Source: Phycisphaeraceae bacterium (GTDB lineage: Bacteria > Planctomycetota > Phycisphaerae > Phycisphaerales > Zrk34). From it: a stretch of DNA of 37,829 nucleotides. Where the stretch lies: the NCBI GenBank assembly GCA_028282805.1, contig JANQHD010000042.1, positions 1 to 37,829 of the forward strand, written 5' to 3'. The notes beneath the pieces are model-generated. The model saw nothing but the letters and a program-made list of their open reading frames with translations. It ran no database searches and was not told where the DNA came from. Position 1 is the first letter of the stretch; each line of letters begins with the position of its first letter. This document shows, piece after piece, positions 7,990 through 15,014 of this stretch. The position numbers and the translations under genes were made by a program.

Positions 7990-10551
7990 ATGCCAGAGCA
8001 TTCAGACGCCACAGGTTACCTTCTTGATCTTCGCGATGACATTGGCTTCGACTGGTTCAGTCTTGCCTGTGATCTCGCGATGATGTCGAATGATGGTTCT
8101 ATATCCGACGACGACAGGAAGCAATTGTGGCAGCAGTTCACCAGTGGGGCTGCGTATTCGCCACAATCAATCAGCCCTAGCTCGTCGTCTTCGTCCGCAT
8201 CACCGACCACCTATTCGTGTATTGAGTCGATCGGTGGCTTCCGCAATTTCCGACGCCTGACAGACGGCCTCGGAGTATCGTTTAGAAAACCACTGACCGT
8301 GATCTTTGGCACGAACGGTAGTGGCAAATCGAGTATCTGCGATGCCGTGCGGATCCTAGCTAGCGCGTCGCCGCCTCCCGCTGAGTACGCCAACATTGTG
8401 TCGCGCGACAAGCCCTTTGGTTTCGAATACAAATTTCGGGGCCAGACGCTTAGCCCATGGAACAATGGCGACGGATTTGGATTCCACGCGGGTACACTAC
8501 GCTACTTCGACACTACAATAGCGATCCGTCACCTTGAAGCCTCACTTGATGCTGGGCGAGTGGTGGAGCTATCGCCGTTCCGGCTAGAGGTTTTTGACTA
8601 CTGCAGGGCACTTGTGCGTGAACTCAAAGCCGTAGCGGACGGGAAGGCTAGAGAGAGCCGTGATGCGGCCCAGCTGCTCATCGACCCAGTTGTGAAGGGA
8701 TTCGGCGATCAACTCCCAGAAGGCGAGACGGCAATCACATCACTCGCGAAAGGCGATTGGAAGCCGTTGAAAACGGCGATCGAATCGCACAAACCGCTGA
8801 CTGATGAAGACGCGAAAGAGGCCAAGGAAGCGGAGGAGAAGATCGCACGCCTAAAGCAGGCGGGAAGCGAAGAGGGCCTGCGTGCCCTCAAGACAGAAGT
8901 GCAGATCCTCAAGCAACTCGCGACATGGCTTGAAGACTATACGAAGGCGGCCAGTGCCGAATCCGTCCGCGGCATCTTCAAGAAACAGGTGGATTTAACA
9001 GCACTGGAGCAACAGCGTTCCGTCTTGGTTAAGGCCGTTACGCCAACCGATCTCACGGCAGACTCGTTCATCCAGTTCCTCCAAATCGCTCACGAAGCAG
9101 CAAGCATTGGCGAGGACCGGGATGACTGCCCACTCTGCAGGCGTGTGTTAGACGCAGACGCGAGGGCAGTATTTGCGCAATACCGAGAGCTTGTTGCCAG
9201 CGAACTGTCATCCCGCATCGCGAACGCCGAAGTCGAGTTGAAGAAGGCATGGAACACCCTCGTCGCAGTAAAGCGACTCAAGTTACCCGAGCTCGCCAAC
9301 TACGAAGCATTGTTGGCTGATGACATTCGAGAAACTATCAAGCGGCAGTACGACACCCTTATCAAAGCAATACCGGTTAAGCGCGAAGATGCAACTGACG
9401 AACTTGCAGACGTGTATGACAAAGCCTGCAAAGTTGATGGCCCCAAGGAGACCGTCTCGGATGCTATCAAGTCGCGAGAGGCGAGCGTCGCGACCTCGCA
9501 AGAGGGTAGGGAGGCGAGAGAAAAGGAGATTGTCGCCGCTGAGGCACTGGTCCGTATGCAAAAGTACCGGCGCAACTTTGAGGACTGCTTGGACACGCTG
9601 AAGAAGATCATCAGCCACTTGGGGATGGCCGATACAATCGATCAGCTTGTCAAAATCACCGATTTCCCAACCGTCCTTCGGAAAATGTCAAACCTTGGCA
9701 AGACGGTACACGATGAGTTGGTGATCGACCAGTTCCGCCAGCGACTCGACGCCGAATACCAAGCACTCACAGGCAAGAAGATGGCGGACTTCGGGATTGA
9801 GCTAGTTAGGCGTGCATCAGATCAGGATGTAACCATTGACCCGCAGATCGGTGGCGCAGCAATACAACGCGTCTTGAGTGAAGGTGAGCAGAAGGTACAC
9901 GCCCTATCACTGTTTCTTGCCGAGGCGAGTGTCAATCCAACTGATGTGATCGTGCTCGACGATCCCGTTAACAGCTTCGACTACAATTACACCCGTACGT
10001 TCTGTGAGCGATTGCGTGATCTGATTCGAGCGACACCTGAACGGCAGTTCATAATCTTCACACACAGTTGGGAGTTTTTCTGCCGAATCCAAAACGTACT
10101 GAACAATTCTGGACTCAACAATAGTTACGAGATACAGGTCGTCGAGGAGTGCTCCACGGTGAAGCAGTACAAGGAGCGAATCGACGAGCTTAAGCAAGAT
10201 ATCCAGAATTCACTCGCCGCCAAGGCACTCTCGCGCCACGAGAAGGAGGATGTAGCGAAGTGGATCAGGATTCTCGCGGAAGCGGTGGTGAACGCTAGAG
10301 CCTTCAATGGCCAACGACAGCAGTACAAGCAAAGCGGCCAGAAGGTGTCAGACTTCACTGCCTGTACCAAGCTGGTCGCGCTAACGGAGAACGACGCGAT
10401 CAAGCTCAAGGATGTATTCGGCAGGATGAGTCCGCAAGAACACGACGACGTCAGCACTTTCTATACATCGCTAGACGTTGCTATCCTGCAGGCGAGTTAC
10501 GACGACGTACTCAAGGTCGAAGCGGACCTCATGGCGCGCAGGCCGAAATAG
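7990..10551 (+). CDS. SMC/RloC-like ATPase with zinc-hook motif
   Basis: 853 residues from the ATG at 7990, preceded by GGAGGAGG (7978-7985); the frame is open further upstream but without a better start. An N-terminal domain ends in a Ser-rich linker (about 59-70). Then come Walker A GTNGSGKS (107-114), a coiled-coil region with a CPLC motif (380-383) that could form a zinc hook, the ABC signature LSEGEQ (629-634), Walker B VIVLDDP (near 653) and a switch His in FTHSWEF. This is the layout of ABC-type SMC/Rad50-like ATPases of the AAA_13/RloC/PrrC kind. I could not identify the RloC/PrrC anticodon nuclease residues, so the C-terminal activity is unknown. Position after the AbiE-like pair suggests it senses infection or DNA ends for the toxin module. 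Confidence 0.8.
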   Translation: MPEHSDATGYLLDLRDDIGFDWFSLACDLAMMSNDGSISDDDRKQLWQQFTSGAAYSPQSISPSSSSSSASPTTYSCIESIGGFRNFRRLTDGLGVSFRKPLTVIFGTNGSGKSSICDAVRILASASPPPAEYANIVSRDKPFGFEYKFRGQTLSPWNNGDGFGFHAGTLRYFDTTIAIRHLEASLDAGRVVELSPFRLEVFDYCRALVRELKAVADGKARESRDAAQLLIDPVVKGFGDQLPEGETAITSLAKGDWKPLKTAIESHKPLTDEDAKEAKEAEEKIARLKQAGSEEGLRALKTEVQILKQLATWLEDYTKAASAESVRGIFKKQVDLTALEQQRSVLVKAVTPTDLTADSFIQFLQIAHEAASIGEDRDDCPLCRRVLDADARAVFAQYRELVASELSSRIANAEVELKKAWNTLVAVKRLKLPELANYEALLADDIRETIKRQYDTLIKAIPVKREDATDELADVYDKACKVDGPKETVSDAIKSREASVATSQEGREAREKEIVAAEALVRMQKYRRNFEDCLDTLKKIISHLGMADTIDQLVKITDFPTVLRKMSNLGKTVHDELVIDQFRQRLDAEYQALTGKKMADFGIELVRRASDQDVTIDPQIGGAAIQRVLSEGEQKVHALSLFLAEASVNPTDVIVLDDPVNSFDYNYTRTFCERLRDLIRATPERQFIIFTHSWEFFCRIQNVLNNSGLNNSYEIQVVEECSTVKQYKERIDELKQDIQNSLAAKALSRHEKEDVAKWIRILAEAVVNARAFNGQRQQYKQSGQKVSDFTACTKLVALTENDAIKLKDVFGRMSPQEHDDVSTFYTSLDVAILQASYDDVLKVEADLMARRPK

Positions 10552-10735
10552 CGGCAGGAATCGCTCAATGCTAAGTTGAGTCTCTGTTGAGCTAGCTTAT
10601 CCATCAGCTATCCAAGTACCGTCTACACGTGGTCCTTGATTTCGGGCTTGGCCATGGGCCCATGGTTCGCACGATATCATTTTGCGTCCAGCCGCGATGA
10701 TGTCCTGGCCGCAGTGGAACAGCCTCAACGTTGCC
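10552..10735. other. Spacer without recognisable features
   Basis: Between the ATPase gene and the transposase relic. No convincing terminator, gene or repeat is seen. Confidence 0.5.
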
Positions 10736-10858
10736 ATGGCCGGTAAGCATTACACGGAAGAGCAGATCGCCTTTGCCCTACGTCAGGCGGAGTCGGGGGC
10801 GCCGGTAGTCGAGATTGTTCGGAAGATGGGGATCAGCTACCGGCTAAGCTACCACTGA
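10736..10858 (+). pseudogene. IS3-family transposase OrfA remnant (N-terminal 40 codons)
   Basis: The 40-codon frame starting MAGKHYTEEQIAFALRQAES and ending VRKMGISYRLSYH matches the N-terminal helix-turn-helix of IS3-family OrfA proteins (compare the typical FTEEQIAFALRQAE...CRKMGIS). It ends in a stop where the second DNA-binding helix should continue (usually EATFYRWK). No OrfB or terminal repeats follow, so this is a decayed fragment beside the island boundary. Confidence 0.8.
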
Positions 10859-10909
10859 ACAGTGGGGTACTTTAAAAGCTCTTGAGAAAATGGGTTGCGA
10901 AATAGCCTA

Positions 10910-10956
10910 GTGGTTTTGTAAACCGCAGGTTTCCGGTTCGAGTCCGGTCGGTGGCT
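10910..10956 (+). other. 3' half of a tRNA-Thr(UGU): probable attachment-site scar
   Basis: The sequence folds as an anticodon arm (stem 10910-10914 with 10922-10926, loop TTTGTAA, anticodon TGT at 10917-10919), a 5-base variable region, a T-arm with loop TTCGAGT (10937-10943, outermost pair mismatched), a 3' acceptor strand CGGTGGC (10949-10955) and T discriminator. The matching 5' acceptor strand (GCCACCG) and D-arm are absent upstream, so it is not a complete tRNA. Such 3' tRNA duplicates mark where integrative elements entered; the low-GC defence genes lie to its left. Confidence 0.75.
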
Positions 10957-11053
10957 TTTTCATGGCGGCGATCGCCAACGGCGACGGCTCAGCATCGCGA
11001 GTCGACCTCGGCTTCATCGGCACGAAACTTCGGCTAACCCACGCCCCTCGCGC

Positions 11054-11076
11054 CCCCCGGTAAAACCGGGGGCTAA
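11054..11076 (+). repeat. REP-like hairpin repeat, copy 1
   Basis: CCCCCGGT, loop AAA, ACCGGGGG, followed by CTAA. The same unit recurs near 12352, 13326 and, with a shorter palindrome, 27954. Confidence 0.75.
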
Positions 11077-11111
11077 CGGTGCTGCCGTGGGGCAACGTGC
11101 GTATCACGAGG

Positions 11112-11139
11112 TTGACATTAATTGATATTGCAATATCAT
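11112..11139 (+). promoter_or_regulatory. Promoter with palindromic operator upstream of the MerC-like gene
   Basis: TTGACA (11112-11117) and TATCAT (11134-11139) are spaced by 16 bases, close to the sigma-70 consensus. A perfect 16-base palindrome, TGATATTGCAATATCA (11123-11138), lies across the spacer and the -10 box. An AT-rich palindrome here resembles sites of Fur/Zur-family metal repressors, but the regulator is not in the window. Confidence 0.65.
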
Positions 11140-11196
11140 TATCGCCCGTTGCCCGCTTGGGCCCGGTTCACGGTCTGATTGGGACGCGATAACCCC

Positions 11197-11742
11197 ATGA
11201 CACAGCTTTCATGCCAAGCAACGGTTGACGCACAAGCGGCCGGGCGCAACTGGATGCCCGGGATGGACAAGCTCGGGATCGCCGGGTCGCTGGCCTGTGC
11301 GATCCACTGCCTGGTCGCGCCGTTCCTGATCCTGCTGATCCCCGCGGTGGGGCCGGCGTGGTCCCACCCGGCGGTGCATTGGGCGTTGGCCGGGCTGGTG
11401 TTGCCATTGGCCCTGATCGTGATCTACCGCGGTTACCGCGTTCACCGGCGCCGATCCGCGCTGGTCGCTGCGGTGCTGGGCTCGGTGTTGCTCATCGCCG
11501 GGCTTCTCGTGCCGGAAGCCGCCGCCGAAACTTCGGCTGCCTCGACGACATGCACCGACTCGTGCTGCCCCACCATCGAGTACGACCCAGCGACCCAGGC
11601 CGCAAGCATCCATGTCCCCCCGGCCAGCGCGGCGAACCTCGCCGCGAGCGTGCTATTGATCCTGGCGCACGGCATCAACCTGCACGGCTGCCGCTGCTTC
11701 CGGCAGGGATCCGAGCCCACCGGCTGTCAGTGCACGGGCTGA
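11197..11742 (+). CDS. MerC-family membrane protein
   Basis: 181 residues from the ATG at 11197. It has the MerC signature of a paired Cys in the first membrane helix (CAIHCLVAPFLILL), further hydrophobic helices (GLVLPLALIVIY, AAVLGSVLLIAGLLV) and a Cys-rich part (TCTDSCC, then GCRCF and CQC at the C-terminus). MerC proteins of mercury operons carry metal ions across the inner membrane; homologues outside mer operons are often linked to other metals. No mer genes are near. The convergent His-rich protein and the palindromic operator suggest zinc or a similar metal (inference). The Cys-rich region between helices is longer than in short MerC proteins. Confidence 0.8.
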   Translation: MTQLSCQATVDAQAAGRNWMPGMDKLGIAGSLACAIHCLVAPFLILLIPAVGPAWSHPAVHWALAGLVLPLALIVIYRGYRVHRRRSALVAAVLGSVLLIAGLLVPEAAAETSAASTTCTDSCCPTIEYDPATQAASIHVPPASAANLAASVLLILAHGINLHGCRCFRQGSEPTGCQCTG

Positions 11743-11787
11743 GGGAGAGGTCGCCGTCGGAACGGAACCAGACCGGCAGCTGCGCGT

Positions 11788-12153
11788 TTAGCCCTGAACG
11801 ATCTCCACGGGTCCGTGATCGTCGCAGTGGTCGCCGTGCGGGTGGTGGAGGCGCGCATTGCCATCCGCGTCGATCACGAGGTAGTCGATGTGATCGCCGT
11901 GCGGGACCGGCTGGTGTCCACAACCGGGGCCGCACACGTGCCCGGGTTCATGCCCCGAGGCGTCAACCGGTTGGCACTGATCGGGGTTCGTGCTGCTGAC
12001 CTCGATGGTGTGTTCGAGCACCTTGTCGCCTTGCTGGTGATGGAGGTGTCCGTCATGAAGATAGTCAACATGGCCGTTGTGACGGATCGCCGTGTGTCCG
12101 CATCCGGGGCCGTGCTGGTGAGGGTGTTCGCCATGGTGTTCCTGATCACTCAT
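11788..12153 (-). CDS. His-rich metal-binding protein
   Basis: 121 residues, start chosen at the ATG preceded by AGGAG. About one fifth of the residues are His, in runs such as HHGEHPHQHGPGCGH and HHPHGDHCDDH. Two related blocks each contain a GPGCGH element followed by GH(V/I)DYL or DHIDYL, so the protein seems to be an internal duplication. There is no signal peptide, so it is probably cytoplasmic and binds zinc, nickel or a similar metal for storage or buffering. It is convergent with the MerC-like gene (45 bases between stops), supporting a joint metal role. Confidence 0.75.
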   Translation of the reverse strand: MSDQEHHGEHPHQHGPGCGHTAIRHNGHVDYLHDGHLHHQQGDKVLEHTIEVSSTNPDQCQPVDASGHEPGHVCGPGCGHQPVPHGDHIDYLVIDADGNARLHHPHGDHCDDHGPVEIVQG

Positions 12154-12221
12154 CGGGATCGCTCCTTTGCTCGGTTGCGTTTGGCACCTTGGGACGAATC
12201 GGATTCATGAGCATTCGGCCT

Positions 12222-12236
12222 TTAGATATTATAACC
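12222..12236 (-). promoter_or_regulatory. Possible metal-repressor site upstream of the His-rich gene
   Basis: On the reverse strand the AT-rich stretch reads GTTATAATATCTAAA, resembling Zur-type boxes, and it shares GATATT with the palindrome before the MerC-like gene. It lies about 70 bases upstream of the start. The symmetry is imperfect. Confidence 0.3.
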
Positions 12237-12276
12237 AACAAGCGGCGCCGACCTTGCTACTAATTTCATGCCGCCT

Positions 12277-12374
12277 GTGGGTTGGCCGATAGGCCAACCC
12301 ACGCCCCTGTCGCCCGCCGTGCCCATTAGCCCCGGGTTCTACCCGGGGAGCCCCCCGGTGAAACCGGGGGCTAA
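12277..12374. repeat. Cluster of three GC-rich hairpins (REP-like, copies in opposite orientation)
   Basis: Hairpin 1 pairs 12277-12287 with 12292-12302 (11 bp, loop GATA). Hairpin 2 is CCCCGGGT/ACCCGGGG (12330-12348), preceded by TTAG. Hairpin 3 is CCCCCGGT/ACCGGGGG (12352-12370), followed by CTAA. Hairpins 2 and 3 face each other like paired REP elements. Together they fill most of the gene-free stretch 12154-12539. Confidence 0.75.
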
Positions 12375-12539
12375 CGGTGTTGCTGATCGAGGAGGTGGAT
12401 CGGTTGGCGATTGGGGTTTCGCGTCGGTTTGCCTCATCGCGAACTTGCGCTAAACCGCTGCTTTGGCCGCACGCGTGCGTAACGGGATCGCTTATCATGG
12501 ACGGTTGAGCCGCGGCACGCCGTGAAAGGGGTGTGGGCC

Positions 12540-12929
12540 ATGGTGAGCGTCGACGAGTTCCGACGGAAGCACGATGAGTACTTACGGGCGACCCACCGCG
12601 CGTTCGTGCGCGGCGTCTTACTCGTGATACTAGGGATACTGGTGGCCGTCACGGCCTGGTATTTCGTGGTCGACGACCTGGTGGTGCGGTGGGGTCAAGG
12701 CGTACGCCAGTTGCTCATCATCGTCATCTATCTGCCCATGTTCCTGTGGTTCATCCCGCTGATCCTTGTGAACCGCAAGCACCGCGATGAGACCGTGCTG
12801 CACTGCCCGCACTGCCGGGCCAACCTGGCGCACGTTCGCCGGGGCCGGGTGGTGATCGCGTCGAAGCACTGCCCCGAGTGCGGGCGGCGCGTGTTGCACA
12901 AAGATGACGGCGAGGCCGACTCGTGCTGA
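12540..12929 (+). CDS. Two-helix membrane protein with C-terminal zinc ribbon, paralogue 1
   Basis: 129 residues from ATG 12540 (GTG 12522 is an alternative). Two membrane segments (about 24-45 and 59-78) precede a cytoplasmic tail with CPHC and CPEC pairs about 21 residues apart, the layout of a small zinc ribbon. No family is recognised. Its TGA overlaps the ATG of the next gene (TGATG), which encodes a protein with the same layout, so the pair arose by tandem duplication and is probably cotranslated. Confidence 0.75.
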   Translation: MVSVDEFRRKHDEYLRATHRAFVRGVLLVILGILVAVTAWYFVVDDLVVRWGQGVRQLLIIVIYLPMFLWFIPLILVNRKHRDETVLHCPHCRANLAHVRRGRVVIASKHCPECGRRVLHKDDGEADSC

Positions 12930-13348
12930 TGACGGTGGCGACATTCCGCGATGGGTGTTCGGCGAGAAACCGCGCCAGCCGGCGGCGTGGGGTGGTTGTG
13001 TTGGTGGTTGGATTCGCGTTGACAATCGGTTTGATGGTTGCATTCGGCATGATGAGGGATCAGCCGTACCTGCACGACGTCGACGAGTGGGGCGACCTTG
13101 TCGTGCCCACTTTGCAGGCGCTGTCGGTCGTGGCCGTGATGGGCGTTAGCTTGTGGTACGGCTGCAAGCTCTGCGTAAGCAGGCGGCCGTTGCCCTGCCC
13201 ACACTGCGGCGCGAACCTCGCCGAGTTGGGCGCGGGCCTGATCATCGCCACCAAGCACTGCCCCGAGTGCGGCGGGCGCGTGTTGGAGGAGGTTGATGAG
13301 GAACCCCCCGGTTATGCCCCCGGGCCCCCCGGTGAAACCGGGGGCTAA
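12929..13348 (+). CDS. Two-helix membrane protein with C-terminal zinc ribbon, paralogue 2
   Basis: 139 residues from ATG 12929, which overlaps the upstream stop codon. Two membrane segments (about 22-42 and 63-80) are followed by CPHCGANLAELG and KHCPECGGRVL, closely matching the tail of the preceding protein (CPHCRANLAHVR, KHCPECGRRVL). The last dozen residues (YAPGPPGETGG) and the TAA are encoded by a REP-like hairpin, so the C-terminus seems to have been extended or reset by repeat insertion. Function unknown. Confidence 0.75.
   Translation: MTVATFRDGCSARNRASRRRGVVVLVVGFALTIGLMVAFGMMRDQPYLHDVDEWGDLVVPTLQALSVVAVMGVSLWYGCKLCVSRRPLPCPHCGANLAELGAGLIIATKHCPECGGRVLEEVDEEPPGYAPGPPGETGG
13326..13348 (+). 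repeat. REP-like hairpin repeat, copy inside a gene's 3' end
   Basis: CCCCCGGT (13326-13333), GAA loop, ACCGGGGG (13337-13344), then CTAA whose TAA is the stop codon of the overlapping gene. The unit matches the copy at 12352-12374. Confidence 0.75.
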
Positions 13349-13420
13349 CGGTGGGGGCGGTGCGAATCTTGCACCGGTGTTGTTTATTCAAGATCATGGG
13401 GTTACAACCGGCCGCGAAAG

Positions 13421-14932
13421 GTGGCGTGCGTGCGTTGTCTGTGGTGTGTCATACTCGGTTTGCTGCTGTGCGTAACAAGCGCGGCGTGGGGGCAGTCGGA
13501 CGTCGCCGACGTCCGCTCGCAGCGCAGGGCGGTCGGGGGCGACGAACGGCAGAGCTACTTTTTGATCAACGCGCACCCGGATCGGCCGACGCCCAAGGGC
13601 GGGTTCGGCCTGGTCGTCGTGCTGCCGGGTGGGCCGGGCTCGGCGGATTTCAACCCGTTCGTGAAGCGCATCGCCAAGCACGCGGCGCCGGCCGACTGCC
13701 TGGTGGTGCAGCTCGTGGCGCACAAGTGGGCCGCCGACCAACAGATCGTCTGGCCCACGTACCGCAACAAGGTCGAGGGCCAAAAGTTCACCACCGAGCA
13801 GTTCGCCATGGCGGCCATCGACGAGGTGCGCAGCCTGCACGAGATCAACCCGCAGCGTATCTACGCGATGGGCTGGTCGTCGAGCGGCATGCCGGTGTAC
13901 TCGATGGTGATGAAGCACGGCTCGGTGATCACCGGCGGGTTTGTGTCGCAGTCGGTCTTCAAACCCGATCAACTACCGCCCATGAAGCAGGCGAAGGGCA
14001 GGGCGTTTTACATCGAGCACGCGCCCGACGACCGCGTCTGCCCGTACCGCCTGGCCGAGCTGGCGCGGGACACGCTCAAGGGGGCGGGGGCCAACGTGAA
14101 GTTTGCGCCCTACCGCGGCGGGCACGGCTGGCGCGTCGACGTGTGGGGCCGGATGAGGCGCGCGTTTACCTGGCTCGAGAAGACGCAACCCGACCGCGCC
14201 GTGGGCAAGAAGGGCTTGGGCATCACGCTGAAGAACATCGGCGCGCACCCCGACGCCGTGGCGCACGCCCGGCTCGACTGGTACTACAACTGGGGACTCG
14301 AGCCGTTTGACGCCGACACCGAGCTCGGACGCGCGCTCGCGGGCGCGGAGTTCGTGCCGATGATCTGGGGCAAGTGGGGCGTGGACAAGCTCGACGCCGT
14401 TAAGCGGACGCCGGGCGTGACCACGCTGCTCGGTTACAACGAGCCCGACAAGGGCGATCAGGCGAACATGACCGTCGACGAGGCGATCGAGCACTGGCCG
14501 AAGCTCGAGGCCACGGGCCTGCGCCTCGGCAGCCCGGCGTGCGTCAACGCCGAGGGCGAATGGATGCGGCAGTTCATGAAGCGGGCCGCGGAGAGGAACC
14601 TGCGCATCGACTTCGTCTGCGTGCACTGGTACGGCGGCAAGAGCGGCCCGAACTTCATCGCCAAGCTCGAACGCATCCACAAGCTGTACAACAAGCCGAT
14701 CTGGGTCACCGAGTTCTGCCCCGCCAACTGGGACAACCCCGAGAAGGTCACGGTCGCCGACCAGGTGAAGTTCATGCGCGACGTGCTGCCGCGGCTCGAG
14801 CGTTTGGATTACGTCGAGCGCTACGCGTGGTTCACCGGCAACCGCGCCAAGCACGCGGTGCTCAACTCGGGCTGCCTGCACGACGACGAGGGCAAGCCCA
14901 CGCCCCCGGCCGACGAGTACCGCAAGCACTGA
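13421..14932 (+). CDS. Secreted esterase-like / GH128 glycoside hydrolase fusion
   Basis: 503 residues from a GTG start; no strong ribosome binding site. A signal peptide (about 1-24, ending AAWG) suggests export. Residues 45-255 look like an alpha/beta hydrolase of the PHB-depolymerase/esterase type: nucleophile Ser153 in GWSSSG, Asp203 or Asp204, and His235 in GGHGW. Residues 265-500 look like a GH128 (Glyco_hydro_cc) barrel: YNEPD with Glu341 as likely acid/base and WVTEFC with Glu431 as likely nucleophile, plus VHWYGG. GH128 enzymes cleave beta-1,3-glucans. The combination would suit removal of ester groups and cutting of an acylated polysaccharide. Substrate is inferred, not shown. Confidence 0.75.
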   Translation: MACVRCLWCVILGLLLCVTSAAWGQSDVADVRSQRRAVGGDERQSYFLINAHPDRPTPKGGFGLVVVLPGGPGSADFNPFVKRIAKHAAPADCLVVQLVAHKWAADQQIVWPTYRNKVEGQKFTTEQFAMAAIDEVRSLHEINPQRIYAMGWSSSGMPVYSMVMKHGSVITGGFVSQSVFKPDQLPPMKQAKGRAFYIEHAPDDRVCPYRLAELARDTLKGAGANVKFAPYRGGHGWRVDVWGRMRRAFTWLEKTQPDRAVGKKGLGITLKNIGAHPDAVAHARLDWYYNWGLEPFDADTELGRALAGAEFVPMIWGKWGVDKLDAVKRTPGVTTLLGYNEPDKGDQANMTVDEAIEHWPKLEATGLRLGSPACVNAEGEWMRQFMKRAAERNLRIDFVCVHWYGGKSGPNFIAKLERIHKLYNKPIWVTEFCPANWDNPEKVTVADQVKFMRDVLPRLERLDYVERYAWFTGNRAKHAVLNSGCLHDDEGKPTPPADEYRKH

Positions 14933-15014
14933 CCGCGCAGGGACGCGCTGGCCATTGCGCTGGGCGGGGTGTTATCGGTTACAATATGATTTCATGTAAC
15001 CACTAGGGGGCAAC

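Noticed and set aside
7990-10551. RloC/PrrC anticodon nuclease
   Set aside because: The ATPase and zinc-hook parts fit, but I could not identify the Arg-Glu-His nuclease triad in the C-terminal region, so the nuclease function was not claimed.
10883-10956. Functional tRNA-Thr
   Set aside because: No 5' acceptor strand complementary to CGGTGGC and no D-arm of the right form upstream.
10907-11107. Reverse-strand frame ending PTGLEPETCGLQNH
   Set aside because: This peptide ending is the well-known artefact of translating the antisense of a tRNA gene; it supports the tRNA fragment instead.
11197-11742. Part of a mercury-resistance operon
   Set aside because: No merA, merT, merP or merR is nearby; only the MerC-like fold is supported.
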